DNA from: Oscillospiraceae bacterium
GTDB taxonomy: Bacteria; Bacillota; Clostridia; Oscillospirales; Acutalibacteraceae
DNA: 37,697 nt
Direction of reading: 5' to 3'
NCBI GenBank assembly: GCA_015066465.1
Contig: SVOI01000021.1
Span: 1-37,697 of the forward strand
Numbering within the stretch: the first letter of the stretch is position 1; each line of letters starts with the position of its first letter. The position numbers and the translations under genes are program-made. The notes beneath the pieces are model-generated. The model searched no databases, was not told the origin of the DNA, and was given only the letters and a program-made list of their open reading frames with translations. Positions 7,072 through 15,168 of this stretch are shown piece after piece.

Positions 7072-9259
7072 TGTGCACCTCCTGAAAATCTATAGTTATA
7101 TCATCGTTATATGCTCTGTAAAAATTCTTAGCATAGAGTCTGCCGATTTTATCGTTATTATGCATTTGGGTATTGTAATCTGAACAAACGATTAAAGTGT
7201 CAACGTTAATCGTGTAATTGTCAGGTATGCTCTCTGGTAAAATGAGCACGTCTATTTTACCAAGCTCTTTTTCTAATTCTATTAAATCATTGTATTCTGA
7301 AAAAGAAAGTACTATAAATTTTTCGTTAAACTCTATTATAGCACAATTCTTACCGTATGTGTCAAAAATTCTTATATTTATTTCATTTTTAATAGAATAA
7401 TTGAAATCGCCTGAAACTTCCGCCGTATTCAAGCAAGTAGTGTCAAGGGTATTTACAATGCTATTAACGTAAGGTGTAAGCATAGTTTTCTTTACGTTAT
7501 ACTCTTCATAGATATACTCAAGCTGGTCGTCGTTTAAGCTTCTGCTACTTGTAACAGCGAGTAAATCCAAAGAATCGCTATTTGATTTAGGAAAGCTTTC
7601 GTAATCTTCAAAAGACAGGTTTTGTGGCGGATTTATTACTGCATAATGTCTGCCACATCTTATAATTATGTTCGGTGTATTTGTGTTACCAAGAACAACG
7701 AATTCTGTGTTTTGTTTGAATGGAATAACTGAAAGAATCAGAGAAACAATTGTAGGTAAAACAATTGAAAATGCAAAGAGTTTTCTTATAGCTGTTTTCA
7801 ATGTAAATTTATTTAAAATGATATAGTAAATTATTAAAAGAAGAACACTTAAACCTAAACCGATATAGACGAAGCTTTCGTTTACTGTAATAGCTGAGAA
7901 AGAGAGATTGCCAATAGCTTTAACTATTGAAATTAAGAGCTTTAAAAGTAAATCTGTAATGGTAAAGAGGAATTCTGCAATGTAAGAGAAAATATTAAAC
8001 GGAATAAACGAAATGAGAAGTGAAATAAGGGTAGTAACCATTGCACAGAAAGCAAGATTTACACTCAAAAGATTTGTTAAAGGTGAAATTATTGAAACTA
8101 CACCAAAATAGTAAACAGAAGTAGGGAGCGTAAAAAGTGTTGCAAAAATACTTATTAAAACAGAACTATAAATAAAGTTAACTGCGTTTTTAATGATTTC
8201 AGGTGTATGGAATTTATTGAAAAGTGGGTTAAGTGCATAAGAGTATTTTGAACTGAGAACAACACCAAGAGTTGCTAAAAAAGAAAGGTAGAACGATGGT
8301 GAATAAAGAGAATAGGGGTTAATTAGAATTATAATTCCAGCCGAAAGACCAAGTGAATTTATACTGTCAGAATGCTTTTTGAAAATTGGTGCAATAAGAG
8401 TGAGCCCCATCATAAACGATGCTCTTACAACAGATGGCGTAAAGCCTGAAATGACCGAAAGCACAAAGAGAACAAGAATCGCAATAATATTTGAAAAACG
8501 CTCTTTTACTTTAAACAGCTTTAAAAGATTTAATATAAGTCCACACCAGAGTGACGTGTGAAGTCCAGAAACTGCAAGTAAGTGAGCAACACCGCTATGT
8601 CGGAATGCTGCTTTAGTTTCATTACTTATATAGTCAGTGCCCCCAAAGAGCATACCAGTTGAAACACCGAGTGAATCGTTGTAAAGATATTCTGAAAGCT
8701 TCTCAAAGCACACAAATTTTAAATTTAATATGTAGTAATAAAAGTCTTTTTCTTTTTCGCCCACTTTTTCGTTATGCGTTGAGTTGTAAATGGATACTAT
8801 ACATTTTTCACTTTTATCAGTATCATAAGGCGATTCAATAATTTCTGCATCATCAATGAAAATATTATCATAAATTTTATAATCAGTTTCACTTGCGACA
8901 AACAAAATTTTAATACTTTCTTCATTGCTGCCTATAAGCTTTGTTTTGATTATGTAATATTTTGGTGTTACATCAACAACAGTTGCAACAATATCATTTG
9001 TAGTGTCAGCATACTTAATTGATTTGTTGAAAACAAAGTGATTGTTTAACATTAACGAAACGGAAGAGATGAGAATTGTTATTGAAATAACTGGAATTAT
9101 AAGAAGTTTTTTAATACTATCTTTTTTAGTGAAAATATAAAATAAAAGAACCATCACTGCAATTGGTAAAGCCACAAAAAGCGTACTGCTTCCGAAAATC
9201 AGAAACAGTAACGCTAATGTGAAAATAACTAATCCAAAAGCGAGTGATGGTCTTTTCAT
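7055..9259 (-). CDS. comEC: ComEC/Rec2 competence DNA channel with degenerate C-terminal hydrolase domain
   Basis: A 734-residue membrane protein of the ComEC family, the inner-membrane channel for single-stranded DNA uptake in competence. N-terminal hydrophobic helices (5-75) lead to an extracellular beta domain (about 85-165). The competence channel core is marked by FRHSGVAHLLAVSGLHTSLW (220-239), followed by about eight further membrane helices to residue 515. The C-terminal part (518-734) has the layout of a metallo-beta-lactamase domain, but where a canonical T-H-x-H-x-D-H motif belongs it reads LLAVTSSRSLNDDQLEYI, with no histidines. The nuclease is therefore probably inactive. The start has no strong ribosome site and lies 12 bases after the HIT stop, suggesting coupling. 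No other competence genes are nearby. Confidence 0.9.
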   Translation of the reverse strand: MKRPSLAFGLVIFTLALLFLIFGSSTLFVALPIAVMVLLFYIFTKKDSIKKLLIIPVISITILISSVSLMLNNHFVFNKSIKYADTTNDIVATVVDVTPKYYIIKTKLIGSNEESIKILFVASETDYKIYDNIFIDDAEIIESPYDTDKSEKCIVSIYNSTHNEKVGEKEKDFYYYILNLKFVCFEKLSEYLYNDSLGVSTGMLFGGTDYISNETKAAFRHSGVAHLLAVSGLHTSLWCGLILNLLKLFKVKERFSNIIAILVLFVLSVISGFTPSVVRASFMMGLTLIAPIFKKHSDSINSLGLSAGIIILINPYSLYSPSFYLSFLATLGVVLSSKYSYALNPLFNKFHTPEIIKNAVNFIYSSVLISIFATLFTLPTSVYYFGVVSIISPLTNLLSVNLAFCAMVTTLISLLISFIPFNIFSYIAEFLFTITDLLLKLLISIVKAIGNLSFSAITVNESFVYIGLGLSVLLLIIYYIILNKFTLKTAIRKLFAFSIVLPTIVSLILSVIPFKQNTEFVVLGNTNTPNIIIRCGRHYAVINPPQNLSFEDYESFPKSNSDSLDLLAVTSSRSLNDDQLEYIYEEYNVKKTMLTPYVNSIVNTLDTTCLNTAEVSGDFNYSIKNEINIRIFDTYGKNCAIIEFNEKFIVLSFSEYNDLIELEKELGKIDVLILPESIPDNYTINVDTLIVCSDYNTQMHNNDKIGRLYAKNFYRAYNDDITIDFQEVHNGYNF

Positions 9260-9271
9260 AGTTTTATTTTA

Positions 9272-9610
9272 TCAGCCTGCAGGCCAGGTAAAGTTTCTGC
9301 CTGAAAGCAAGTGGAAATGAATGTGTTTTACAGTCTGACCAGCAGAATCGCCACAGTTGTTAACAACTCTGAAGCCATCATCCATTTTTAAATCTTTACT
9401 GAGCTTTGCAATTACTTCAAAAATATGAGCAATTACCTTGCTGTTTTCTTCTGTAACCTCTGCTGCTGAAGAAATATGCTCTTTAGGAATTACGAGAATG
9501 TGAGTTGGTGCTTGTGGCTCGAGGTCGTTAAAAGCAACAACCAAATCATCTTCGTAAACCTTTGTTGATGGAATTTCACCATTTGCTATTTTACAAAAAA
9601 TACAATCCAT
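9272..9610 (-). CDS. HIT-family nucleotide hydrolase (Hint-like)
   Basis: A 112-residue histidine-triad protein, probably an adenosine 5'-phosphoramidase-like enzyme acting on nucleotide monophosphate conjugates. The signature HIHFH is at residues 96-100, after GQTVK, with the catalytic middle histidine in place. The N terminus has the paired cysteines CIFCKI and the conserved THILVIPKEHI strand. It lies 27 bases after alaS and 12 bases before comEC. Placement behind alaS fits a role with adenylate intermediates, such as aminoacyl-AMP, but that is inference from known Hint biochemistry. Confidence 0.92.
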   Translation of the reverse strand: MDCIFCKIANGEIPSTKVYEDDLVVAFNDLEPQAPTHILVIPKEHISSAAEVTEENSKVIAHIFEVIAKLSKDLKMDDGFRVVNNCGDSAGQTVKHIHFHLLSGRNFTWPAG

Positions 9611-9637
9611 AATAATACTTCCTTTATTAAAGAATAA

Positions 9638-12271
9638 TTATGCCTTTAAAATTTCTTCTGCTTTTGCGAGTGCTTCTGCGATTTTAGAAATATCTTTACC
9701 ACCAGCCATTGCTGAATCTGGTTTACCACCACCAGAACCACCAGTAACCTGAGCAACTGCTCTTACAATGTTACCAGCGTGTGCGCCATTGCTGATTGCA
9801 CCTTTACCACAGTAGCAAGCGAATGAGCAAGTGCCTTTTGCACTCTGTTCAGCAGCGAGAACAACAACAATATCGTCGCCCTTGTCTTTTGATGAATCGA
9901 GCATTGAACGAAGAGCGTTAGCATCAGCTTCGCCTAAAGAAGCAGTAATAAGCTTGTAAGCACCAATTTCTTTAACGTTGTCAAAGAGGTTGCCAGCTTT
10001 TTGCTTTGCAATTTCTGCTTTTAATTCTTCTAATTCTTTTTCTTTTGCTTTAAGTTCATTATTAAGAGATAAAGCTTTGTTTGCAAGGTCATTAACGTTT
10101 GCAAGCTTCATATTCTGTGCAGCATTGTGAATAAGCTCTTCACGTGAATTAAGGTAATTAAGAACACCAAGACCAGTAACGCCCTCAATTCTTCTTACAC
10201 CTGCAGCAACTGAAGATTCAGAAATAATTCTGAAAAGACCAATGTTACCGGTGTTACCTACATGAGTACCACCACAAAGCTCAGTTGAGAAGCCGTTACC
10301 TGCAGTAACAACTCTTACTGTATCGCCATATTTTTCGCCAAAGAGTGCCATTGCACCTTTTTTCTTTGCATCTTCAATTGCCATTTCTTCCATAGTAACA
10401 GGAAGAGCTGAAAGAATGATTTCATTAACTCTGTTTTCAATTTTTGTGATTTCTTCACCTGAAAGAGCAGAGAAGTGTGAGAAGTCGAAACGAACAGCAT
10501 TTTCATTAACAAGCTGACCAGCCTGTTCAACGTGTGTGCCTAAAATCTCTCTTAATGCAGCTTGAAGAAGGTGAGCAGCAGTATGGTTTTTCATAATTGC
10601 TTCTCTACGAGCTTTGTTAACACTTACTTTAACTTTATCGCCAACCTTAATGGTGTCGCCATCAGTTAAAGAACCATGGTGAAGGAATACACCCTCAGCA
10701 GTTTTTGTAGTGTTAGTAACTTCAAATGAGCTTTCATTAATTGAAATGATGCCTGTGTCACCAACCTGACCACCGCCCTCACCGTAGAGAGTAGTTGTAT
10801 CGAGAACTATAACGCCATCTTGCTCTGCACCGATAAAGTCAACCTTTTCGCCATTTACTGCAATAGCTTTTACAGTTGCTTCACAATCGAATTCTGAGTA
10901 GCCAAGGAATTTTGTAGCACCGATTTCCTTAAATGAAATGTCAGAGCCCTTCCAGCCCTCTGTGCCAGCAACCTTTCTTGCATCCTTAGCCATTTGCTTT
11001 GCTTTCTTTAAAAGCTCCTCAAATTCTTCGTTGTTTACGCTCATTCCGTTTTCTTCAAGAATTTCACGTGTTAAGTCAATAGGGAAGCCGTAAGTATCCT
11101 GAAGCTTAAATGCATCTGCACCAGAAAGAACTTTACCCTCAGTATTTTTCATCATTTCATTAAGAAGCTCAAGGCCACTATCAATAGTTTTATAGAAGCT
11201 GTTTTCTTCCATAGCGATAACTTTTGTAATGTAATCTTGCTTTTCTTTGAGCATTGGGTATGCATTTTCGTTTTCTTTAATAACAGTTTCGCAAACCTCA
11301 GCTAAGAAAGGTCTTTTTATACCTAAAAGTCTGCCGTGACGAGCAGCTCTTCTTAAAAGTCTTCTTAAAACGTAACCACGACCAACGTTTGATGGGATAA
11401 CGCCATCACCAATCATAAATGTTGTTGAACGGATGTGGTCTGTAATAACACGAAGAGAAACGTCGTGCTTTTCGTTAGCGTGATATTCGATACCAGCAAT
11501 AGAAATTATGTGCTTCATAATATTCTGAACAGTATCAACTTCAAAGAGGTTGTTAACGTCCTGACAGATAACTGCAAGTCTTTCAAGACCCATACCAGTA
11601 TCAATGTTAGGGTTTTTAAGTGGTGTGTAGTTGTTGTTACCATCATTTTCAAATTGTGTGAAAACAAGGTTCCAGAATTCAACAAAACGGTCACAGTCAC
11701 AACCAACCTTACAGTCAGGTGAACCACAGCCGTATTTTTCACCACGGTCATAATAAAGCTCTGAGCAAGGTCCGCAAGGTCCCTGACCGTGCTCCCAGAA
11801 GTTATCTTCTTTACCAAAACGAACCATGTGGTCTTCCTTTACACCAATATCCTTAGTCCAGATATCATAAGCCTCGTCGTCATCAAGGTAAACACTGCAG
11901 TAAATTCTGTCTGGGTCCATTTTAACAACCTCAGTACAGAATTCCCAAGCCCACGGAATAACTTCTTTTTTGAAGTAATCGCCAAATGAGAAGTTACCGA
12001 GCATTTCAAAGTAAGTACCGTGACGAGCGGTGATACCAACTCTTTCAATATCAGGAGTTCTTATGCACTTCTGACAAGTTGTAACCCTCTTTCTTGGTGG
12101 AGTTTCTTCACCTGTGAAGTATTTTTTCATAGGTGTCATACCAGCATTGATAAGAAGAATACTTTTGTCACCCTGTGGTACAAGTGGGAAGCTTGGTAAT
12201 CTTAAATGGTCTTTGCTTTCAAAGAATTTTAAGTACATTTCACGTAATTCGTTAAGACTTGTCCATTCCAT
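9638..12271 (-). CDS. alaS: Alanyl-tRNA synthetase
   Basis: An 877-residue class-II synthetase that charges tRNA-Ala. The aminoacylation domain begins WTSLNELREMYLKFFESKDH and contains the TPMKKYFTGEE and HGTYFEMLGNFSFGDYFK stretches. The editing domain has the zinc motifs NHTAAHLL and CGGTHVGNTG, which remove mischarged serine and glycine. The C-Ala domain ends with GGSGGGKPDSAMAGG. Length is normal. It is the first gene of the run with HIT, comEC, holA and rnmV, and is controlled by the T-box leader and consensus promoter upstream. ATG 12271 follows AAGGATG. Identification is certain. Confidence 0.98.
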   Translation of the reverse strand: MEWTSLNELREMYLKFFESKDHLRLPSFPLVPQGDKSILLINAGMTPMKKYFTGEETPPRKRVTTCQKCIRTPDIERVGITARHGTYFEMLGNFSFGDYFKKEVIPWAWEFCTEVVKMDPDRIYCSVYLDDDEAYDIWTKDIGVKEDHMVRFGKEDNFWEHGQGPCGPCSELYYDRGEKYGCGSPDCKVGCDCDRFVEFWNLVFTQFENDGNNNYTPLKNPNIDTGMGLERLAVICQDVNNLFEVDTVQNIMKHIISIAGIEYHANEKHDVSLRVITDHIRSTTFMIGDGVIPSNVGRGYVLRRLLRRAARHGRLLGIKRPFLAEVCETVIKENENAYPMLKEKQDYITKVIAMEENSFYKTIDSGLELLNEMMKNTEGKVLSGADAFKLQDTYGFPIDLTREILEENGMSVNNEEFEELLKKAKQMAKDARKVAGTEGWKGSDISFKEIGATKFLGYSEFDCEATVKAIAVNGEKVDFIGAEQDGVIVLDTTTLYGEGGGQVGDTGIISINESSFEVTNTTKTAEGVFLHHGSLTDGDTIKVGDKVKVSVNKARREAIMKNHTAAHLLQAALREILGTHVEQAGQLVNENAVRFDFSHFSALSGEEITKIENRVNEIILSALPVTMEEMAIEDAKKKGAMALFGEKYGDTVRVVTAGNGFSTELCGGTHVGNTGNIGLFRIISESSVAAGVRRIEGVTGLGVLNYLNSREELIHNAAQNMKLANVNDLANKALSLNNELKAKEKELEELKAEIAKQKAGNLFDNVKEIGAYKLITASLGEADANALRSMLDSSKDKGDDIVVVLAAEQSAKGTCSFACYCGKGAISNGAHAGNIVRAVAQVTGGSGGGKPDSAMAGGKDISKIAEALAKAEEILKA

Positions 12272-12284
12272 TTTTTACACATCC

Positions 12285-12535
12285 TTAATATATAATCTAA
12301 AATTTTATAAAATAAAAAAGCACATTTTGCAACACGGGACGGTTTTAAAACCGCGGTACCACCCGAATTGTGCAAAACGCACCACCTCAAATGCTTTTTA
12401 ACGCAAAGCAACGTGCCTTTTGGGCAAGGCTCAACGGTAGCAGAAGAATAAAGCAATAAAGAATTTTCAGCAAGCATTCTCTCTCTGGGTATTGCTTTTA
12501 TAAATCATTCCGTATCACAGCCAGAAAAATATTGA
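12285..12535 (-). promoter_or_regulatory. T-box leader of alaS (tRNA-Ala sensing)
   Basis: On the minus strand the leader carries the invariant T-box core GGGTGGTACCGCGG (12351-12364), whose bulge pairs with the free CCA end of uncharged tRNA. Upstream are an AGAGAG box (about 12481-12486) typical of Stem I and a candidate specifier codon GCT at 12439-12441 (in TTCTGCTACC). GCT codes for alanine, as expected for alaS. When tRNA-Ala is uncharged, the antiterminator forms and alaS and its operon are expressed. Confidence 0.95.
12314..12373 (-). terminator. T-box regulated terminator
   Basis: On the minus strand a long hairpin runs from GCACA (12369-12373) to TGTGC (12320-12324), with CGGTTTT/AAAACCG as the apical stem and a T-run at 12319-12314. 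It shares the T-box bases, so it is mutually exclusive with the antiterminator. Confidence 0.88.
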
Positions 12536-12547
12536 ATTACAAGTAGT

Positions 12548-12576
12548 AGTATATATTTTAAACTTCTAAAAGTCAA
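12548..12576 (-). promoter_or_regulatory. Sigma-A promoter of alaS operon
   Basis: On the minus strand: -35 TTGACT (12571-12576), 17-base spacer, -10 TATACT (12548-12553). It lies just before the start of the T-box RNA, at the right distance for a leader beginning near 12540. Confidence 0.85.
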
Positions 12577-12660
12577 GAAAAATAAATCTGATATAAGTAT
12601 TATAGTTAAATCTACCTAAAACGGAGAGAAAAGAAGTGGCGATAATTGTAAAAATAGTGC

Positions 12661-12689
12661 TTGACTTATTTCTTCAAAGTTGTTATAAT
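12661..12689 (+). promoter_or_regulatory. Sigma-A promoter of rpsF-ssb-rpsR
   Basis: -35 TTGACT (12661-12666), 17-base spacer, perfect -10 TATAAT (12684-12689). It is divergent from the alaS promoter 85 bases away. Confidence 0.9.
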
Positions 12690-12697
12690 CTTTGTCG

Positions 12698-12744
12698 CTA
12701 TGGTGTAGCCATAGTAATCCTTACCCTTAAATTTCAGTAAGGGT
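12698..12744 (+). promoter_or_regulatory. Two hairpins in the rpsF leader
   Basis: The 70-base leader forms CTATGG-tgtag-CCATAG (12698-12714) and ACCCTTA...TAAGGGT (12723-12744), the second ending 8 bases before the AGAAGGAGG ribosome site. S6-S18 operons are often autoregulated by an S6:S18 binding leader, but I do not see the CCGAA bulge of that known motif. A control role is only possible. Confidence 0.4.
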
Positions 12745-12769
12745 CAAAGTCCAGAAGGAGGTGCGAACG

Positions 12770-13048
12770 ATGGTAAAATACGAAACAATCATTGTTTATT
12801 CTTTAGCTAAAGGCGAAGAAGCTGCAAAAGAAGTTGCAGAAAAATTTAAAGCTATGATTGAAGGCGCTGGTACTGTTGAAAGCATTGATGAATGGGGCAA
12901 GAGAAGACTTGCTTACCCAATCAATGACGAAAACGACGGTTACTACGTACTCTACAACTACGAGTGCAACGCTGAGTTCCCAAAAGAACTTGACCGTGTT
13001 GTTGGTATTACAGATGGCGTTCTTCGTTCACTTATTATTAAGAAATAA
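12770..13048 (+). CDS. rpsF: 30S ribosomal protein S6
   Basis: A 92-residue bS6 protein of the small-subunit platform, which binds 16S rRNA together with S18. It begins MVKYETIIVYSLAKGEEAAK and contains ESIDEWGKRRLAYPINDENDGYYVLYNY, the family core. I chose ATG 12770 because AGAAGGAGG (12753-12761) ends 8 bases before it; a GTG three codons earlier overlaps that ribosome site. It is first in the classic rpsF-ssb-rpsR operon. Confidence 0.97.
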   Translation: MVKYETIIVYSLAKGEEAAKEVAEKFKAMIEGAGTVESIDEWGKRRLAYPINDENDGYYVLYNYECNAEFPKELDRVVGITDGVLRSLIIKK

Positions 13049-13072
13049 TTAAAAGTTATTTAAGGAGAAAGT

Positions 13073-13528
13073 GTGGCTTTTGCCATACAGCAAGAAATTA
13101 TGCTTAACTGTGCAGTAGTTATGGGCAGACTCGTTGCTGACCCTGAAGTTCGTCAGACACCATCTGGTGTTTCAGTTTGCAGATTTACAGTAGCGGTTGA
13201 CCGTTCTTATGTAAAGCAGGGCGAACAAAGACAAGCAGATTTTATTGATATTCTTGCTTGGCGTCAAACAGCAGAGTTTGTTGGCAAATATTTCCAGAAG
13301 GGCTCAATGATTGCAGTGCAAGGCTCAATCCAGACAGGCTCTTACGAAAAAGATGGTATTAAGAGAAGAACATTTGAAATTGTTGCTGATAATGTTAGCT
13401 TCTGTGGCTCTAAGAGCGAAAGCGGTAACACAGCACCAAGAAATGATTTTGACTCAGCTCCATCTTTCACAAATGGTAACGTTGATGATTTCTCAGCATC
13501 AGCTGATGATGACGAATTACCATTCTAA
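13073..13528 (+). CDS. ssb: Single-stranded DNA-binding protein
   Basis: A 151-residue SSB with one OB fold (about residues 9-110: MLNCAVVMGRLVADPEVRQT ... GSMIAVQGSIQTGSYEKDG). A flexible linker and the acidic tip DDDELPF follow; this tip recruits repair and replication partners. GTG 13073 is chosen because it follows AAGGAGAAA. An ATG eight codons later is also possible but has no ribosome site. It lies between rpsF and rpsR, as is usual in Firmicutes. Confidence 0.96.
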   Translation: MAFAIQQEIMLNCAVVMGRLVADPEVRQTPSGVSVCRFTVAVDRSYVKQGEQRQADFIDILAWRQTAEFVGKYFQKGSMIAVQGSIQTGSYEKDGIKRRTFEIVADNVSFCGSKSESGNTAPRNDFDSAPSFTNGNVDDFSASADDDELPF

Positions 13529-13590
13529 TTAATTTGAACTGATGCACACTTTGTTGTGCTATTCTAAAAACTATTAAGGAGGAAACTAAA

Positions 13591-13845
13591 ATGGCATACG
13601 ATAAGGCTGAAAGAGGCGCAGGCCGTCCTAACAAAAAGGGCAGAAAAAAAGTTTGCGCATTCTGTGTTGAAAAAGTTGACACAATCGATTACAAAGATGC
13701 TGCAAAGCTTCGTCGTTTTACATCTGACAGAGCAAAGATTCTCCCTCGCCGTGTAACAGGCACATGTGCTTACCACCAGAGAGAGCTCACAACAGCAATT
13801 AAGAGAGCAAGACATATCGCTCTTCTCCCATACACAGCTGATTAA
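13591..13845 (+). CDS. rpsR: 30S ribosomal protein S18
   Basis: An 84-residue bS18 that pairs with S6 on the platform. It has [10 protein letters not shown] and [26 protein letters not shown]. The C-x2-C pair plus the later Cys and His mark the zinc-containing form. The start ATG 13591 follows AAGGAGG. It is the expected substrate of the RimI acetyltransferase encoded at 19575-20033, although N-terminal Ala acetylation is inferred from enterobacterial work. Confidence 0.97.
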   Translation: MAYDKAERGAGRPNKKGRKKVCAFCVEKVDTIDYKDAAKLRRFTSDRAKILPRRVTGTCAYHQRELTTAIKRARHIALLPYTAD

Positions 13846-13855
13846 TAAAAAATTT

Positions 13856-13884
13856 CCCAAAGCCAATTGGCTTTGGGATTTTTT
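13856..13884 (+). terminator. Rho-independent terminator after rpsR
   Basis: Perfect stem CCCAAAGCCAA/TTGGCTTTGGG (13856-13877) followed by ATTTTTT, 10 bases after the rpsR stop. Confidence 0.95.
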
Positions 13885-13887
13885 ATT

Positions 13888-13918
13888 AATGCAGAATGCA
13901 GAATGCAGAATGCAGAAT
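13888..13918. repeat. Heptamer tandem repeat (AATGCAG x4)
   Basis: Four perfect copies of AATGCAG (13888-13915) plus AAT, directly after the rpsR terminator. They are followed by TTTCGGAAGGGTTCGTCTTG, nearly the same word that follows the GTGCTGA repeats after tsaD at 21080. Confidence 0.9.
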
Positions 13919-13953
13919 TTCGGAAGGGTTCGTCTTGATTATGTGCTGATTTT

Positions 13954-14023
13954 ACAACTAACAACTAATAACTAATAACTAATAACTATCAACTAACTAC
14001 ACTGACCACTGACTTACTGACAA
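13954..14023. repeat. Degenerate heptamer array (ATAACTA type)
   Basis: About ten units of period 7: ACAACTA twice, ATAACTA three times, TCAACTA, then diverged ACTACAC, TGACCAC, TGACTTA, CTGACAA. It overlaps the 3' end of the WYL regulator gene, giving that gene its stop and last residues. Words such as TGACCACT and ACTAACTAC recur at 27143-27175. Confidence 0.85.
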
Positions 14024-15030
14024 CTGGGCACTTCGTAGATTTTCGCCAATTCATCAACTGCCTTCTTAATCTCATAAATCAAATCATTTGGTGACTTGAC
14101 TTTGACTCTTGCGCCGAATTGTAAAATCCAGGCAATAAGACCCTCGCTTACGGCGGCGTTTGTTCTTAAAATGAATGAGTTTTCGTCATTCTTTTGTATT
14201 TTAACTGATTTACCAAAGCGGTCGAGCATAACGTCAAGTAAATCGTTATTGCAAATAAGCTGAATTGGTTTTGGCTCACCGCTGAACATATTAAATGATT
14301 TATTAGCGTAATCTGCTGAGTCGAATTTATTTGTGTAGTTTGAAACTTCAGAAAAATGTCTTGATTTTTCGTTTGTTACAGTTACAGTTTTAATTCTGTC
14401 AATTCTTACGTGCATTAAATTGTCATACTTTTCATTGTTACAAATTAAATAGTAGTTGTCATTTGACCATATAAGTGCATAAGGGCTGACCTTGTGCGTT
14501 TTTTCTTCTGTGGCGGTTTTGAATTCATCGGTTATTTTTCTTTTTTGATAAAGAATGTTAACCTTTAAATTTTTATTTATAGCTTTATCTAATTCACTTA
14601 TGGTGTAATAAATTCTTTCGTTTGCGGTTTTTGGTCGTTTTTCAACGTAAACCTGAGAATGAAGAATTTTAGATTGGTTGTCACTTAAAAAGCTTTCAAA
14701 TTTATTAACTAATTCTGCAGTTTTGTTTGGTGAAATAAAATTTGCCGCCTGAACTGCATCAGAAATAAGGCGTATTTCTGCTTCCTGAAATTTTCGTTCA
14801 CCTAAAAAGTAACCGGTGTTTGTTTTAGAAGTGCTTTTTATAATGTCGTAACCAAACTCTCTTAAAACGTCAATATCTTTATAAATTGATTTTCTTTCTG
14901 CCGGAATACCAGCATTCTGCAATTTATCGCAAAGCTCATTTGCAGTTAAAGTATGCTCTTCGTCGGTTTGTTTTTCAAAAATATCAGCAAGAACAAGTAA
15001 TTTGAGTTTTGAATTTTTTACACCAGCCAT
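14014..15030 (-). CDS. HTH-WYL domain transcriptional regulator
   Basis: A 338-residue regulator of the YafY/PafC-like WYL family. An N-terminal helix-turn-helix (about 1-75: TLTANELCDKLQNAGIPAERKSIYKDIDVLREFGYDI) is followed by the linker and the WYL domain (about 145-235). The name motif appears here as NYYLICNNEKYDNLMHVRIDRI, with Asn for Trp. A WCX-like C-terminal part (PIQLICNNDLLDVMLDRFG ... LIAWILQFGARVKVKSP) ends the protein. WYL proteins sense ligands or nucleic acids in phage-defence or DNA-damage settings, or act as ordinary regulators; no defence genes are next to it. It has its own promoter, divergent from the SprA-like gene, which it may regulate. The last residues come from a heptamer array. 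Confidence 0.88.
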   Translation of the reverse strand: MAGVKNSKLKLLVLADIFEKQTDEEHTLTANELCDKLQNAGIPAERKSIYKDIDVLREFGYDIIKSTSKTNTGYFLGERKFQEAEIRLISDAVQAANFISPNKTAELVNKFESFLSDNQSKILHSQVYVEKRPKTANERIYYTISELDKAINKNLKVNILYQKRKITDEFKTATEEKTHKVSPYALIWSNDNYYLICNNEKYDNLMHVRIDRIKTVTVTNEKSRHFSEVSNYTNKFDSADYANKSFNMFSGEPKPIQLICNNDLLDVMLDRFGKSVKIQKNDENSFILRTNAAVSEGLIAWILQFGARVKVKSPNDLIYEIKKAVDELAKIYEVPSCQ

Positions 15031-15059
15031 AATTATTCTCCTACATTAAGTTTGATTTC

Positions 15060-15088
15060 ATAATATCAAAAATACAAATTTTAGTCAA
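15060..15088 (-). promoter_or_regulatory. Promoter of the WYL regulator gene
   Basis: On the minus strand: -35 TTGACT (15083-15088), 17-base spacer, -10 TATTAT (15060-15065), 30 bases before the gene. It is back to back with the promoter at 15110. Confidence 0.8.
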
Positions 15089-15109
15089 TAAATTATAGAA
15101 TATGTACAA

Positions 15110-15138
15110 TTGACTTATTCAACTAAAATTGGTAAAAT
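15110..15138 (+). promoter_or_regulatory. Promoter of the SprA-like gene
   Basis: -35 TTGACT (15110-15115), 17-base spacer, -10 TAAAAT (15133-15138). It lies 21 bases from the divergent promoter, so one regulator could affect both. Confidence 0.8.
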
Positions 15139-15168
15139 AAAGAAAAAGGGCAGAAAGGATGGTTTTTT

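Noticed and set aside
12229-12477. 82-aa open frame upstream of alaS on the minus strand
   Set aside because: It runs through the T-box RNA and its terminator, has no family resemblance, and is explained by the structured leader.
12698-12744. Known S6:S18 leader motif before rpsF
   Set aside because: Two hairpins are visible, but not the CCGAA-containing bulge that defines the motif, so I list only hairpins.
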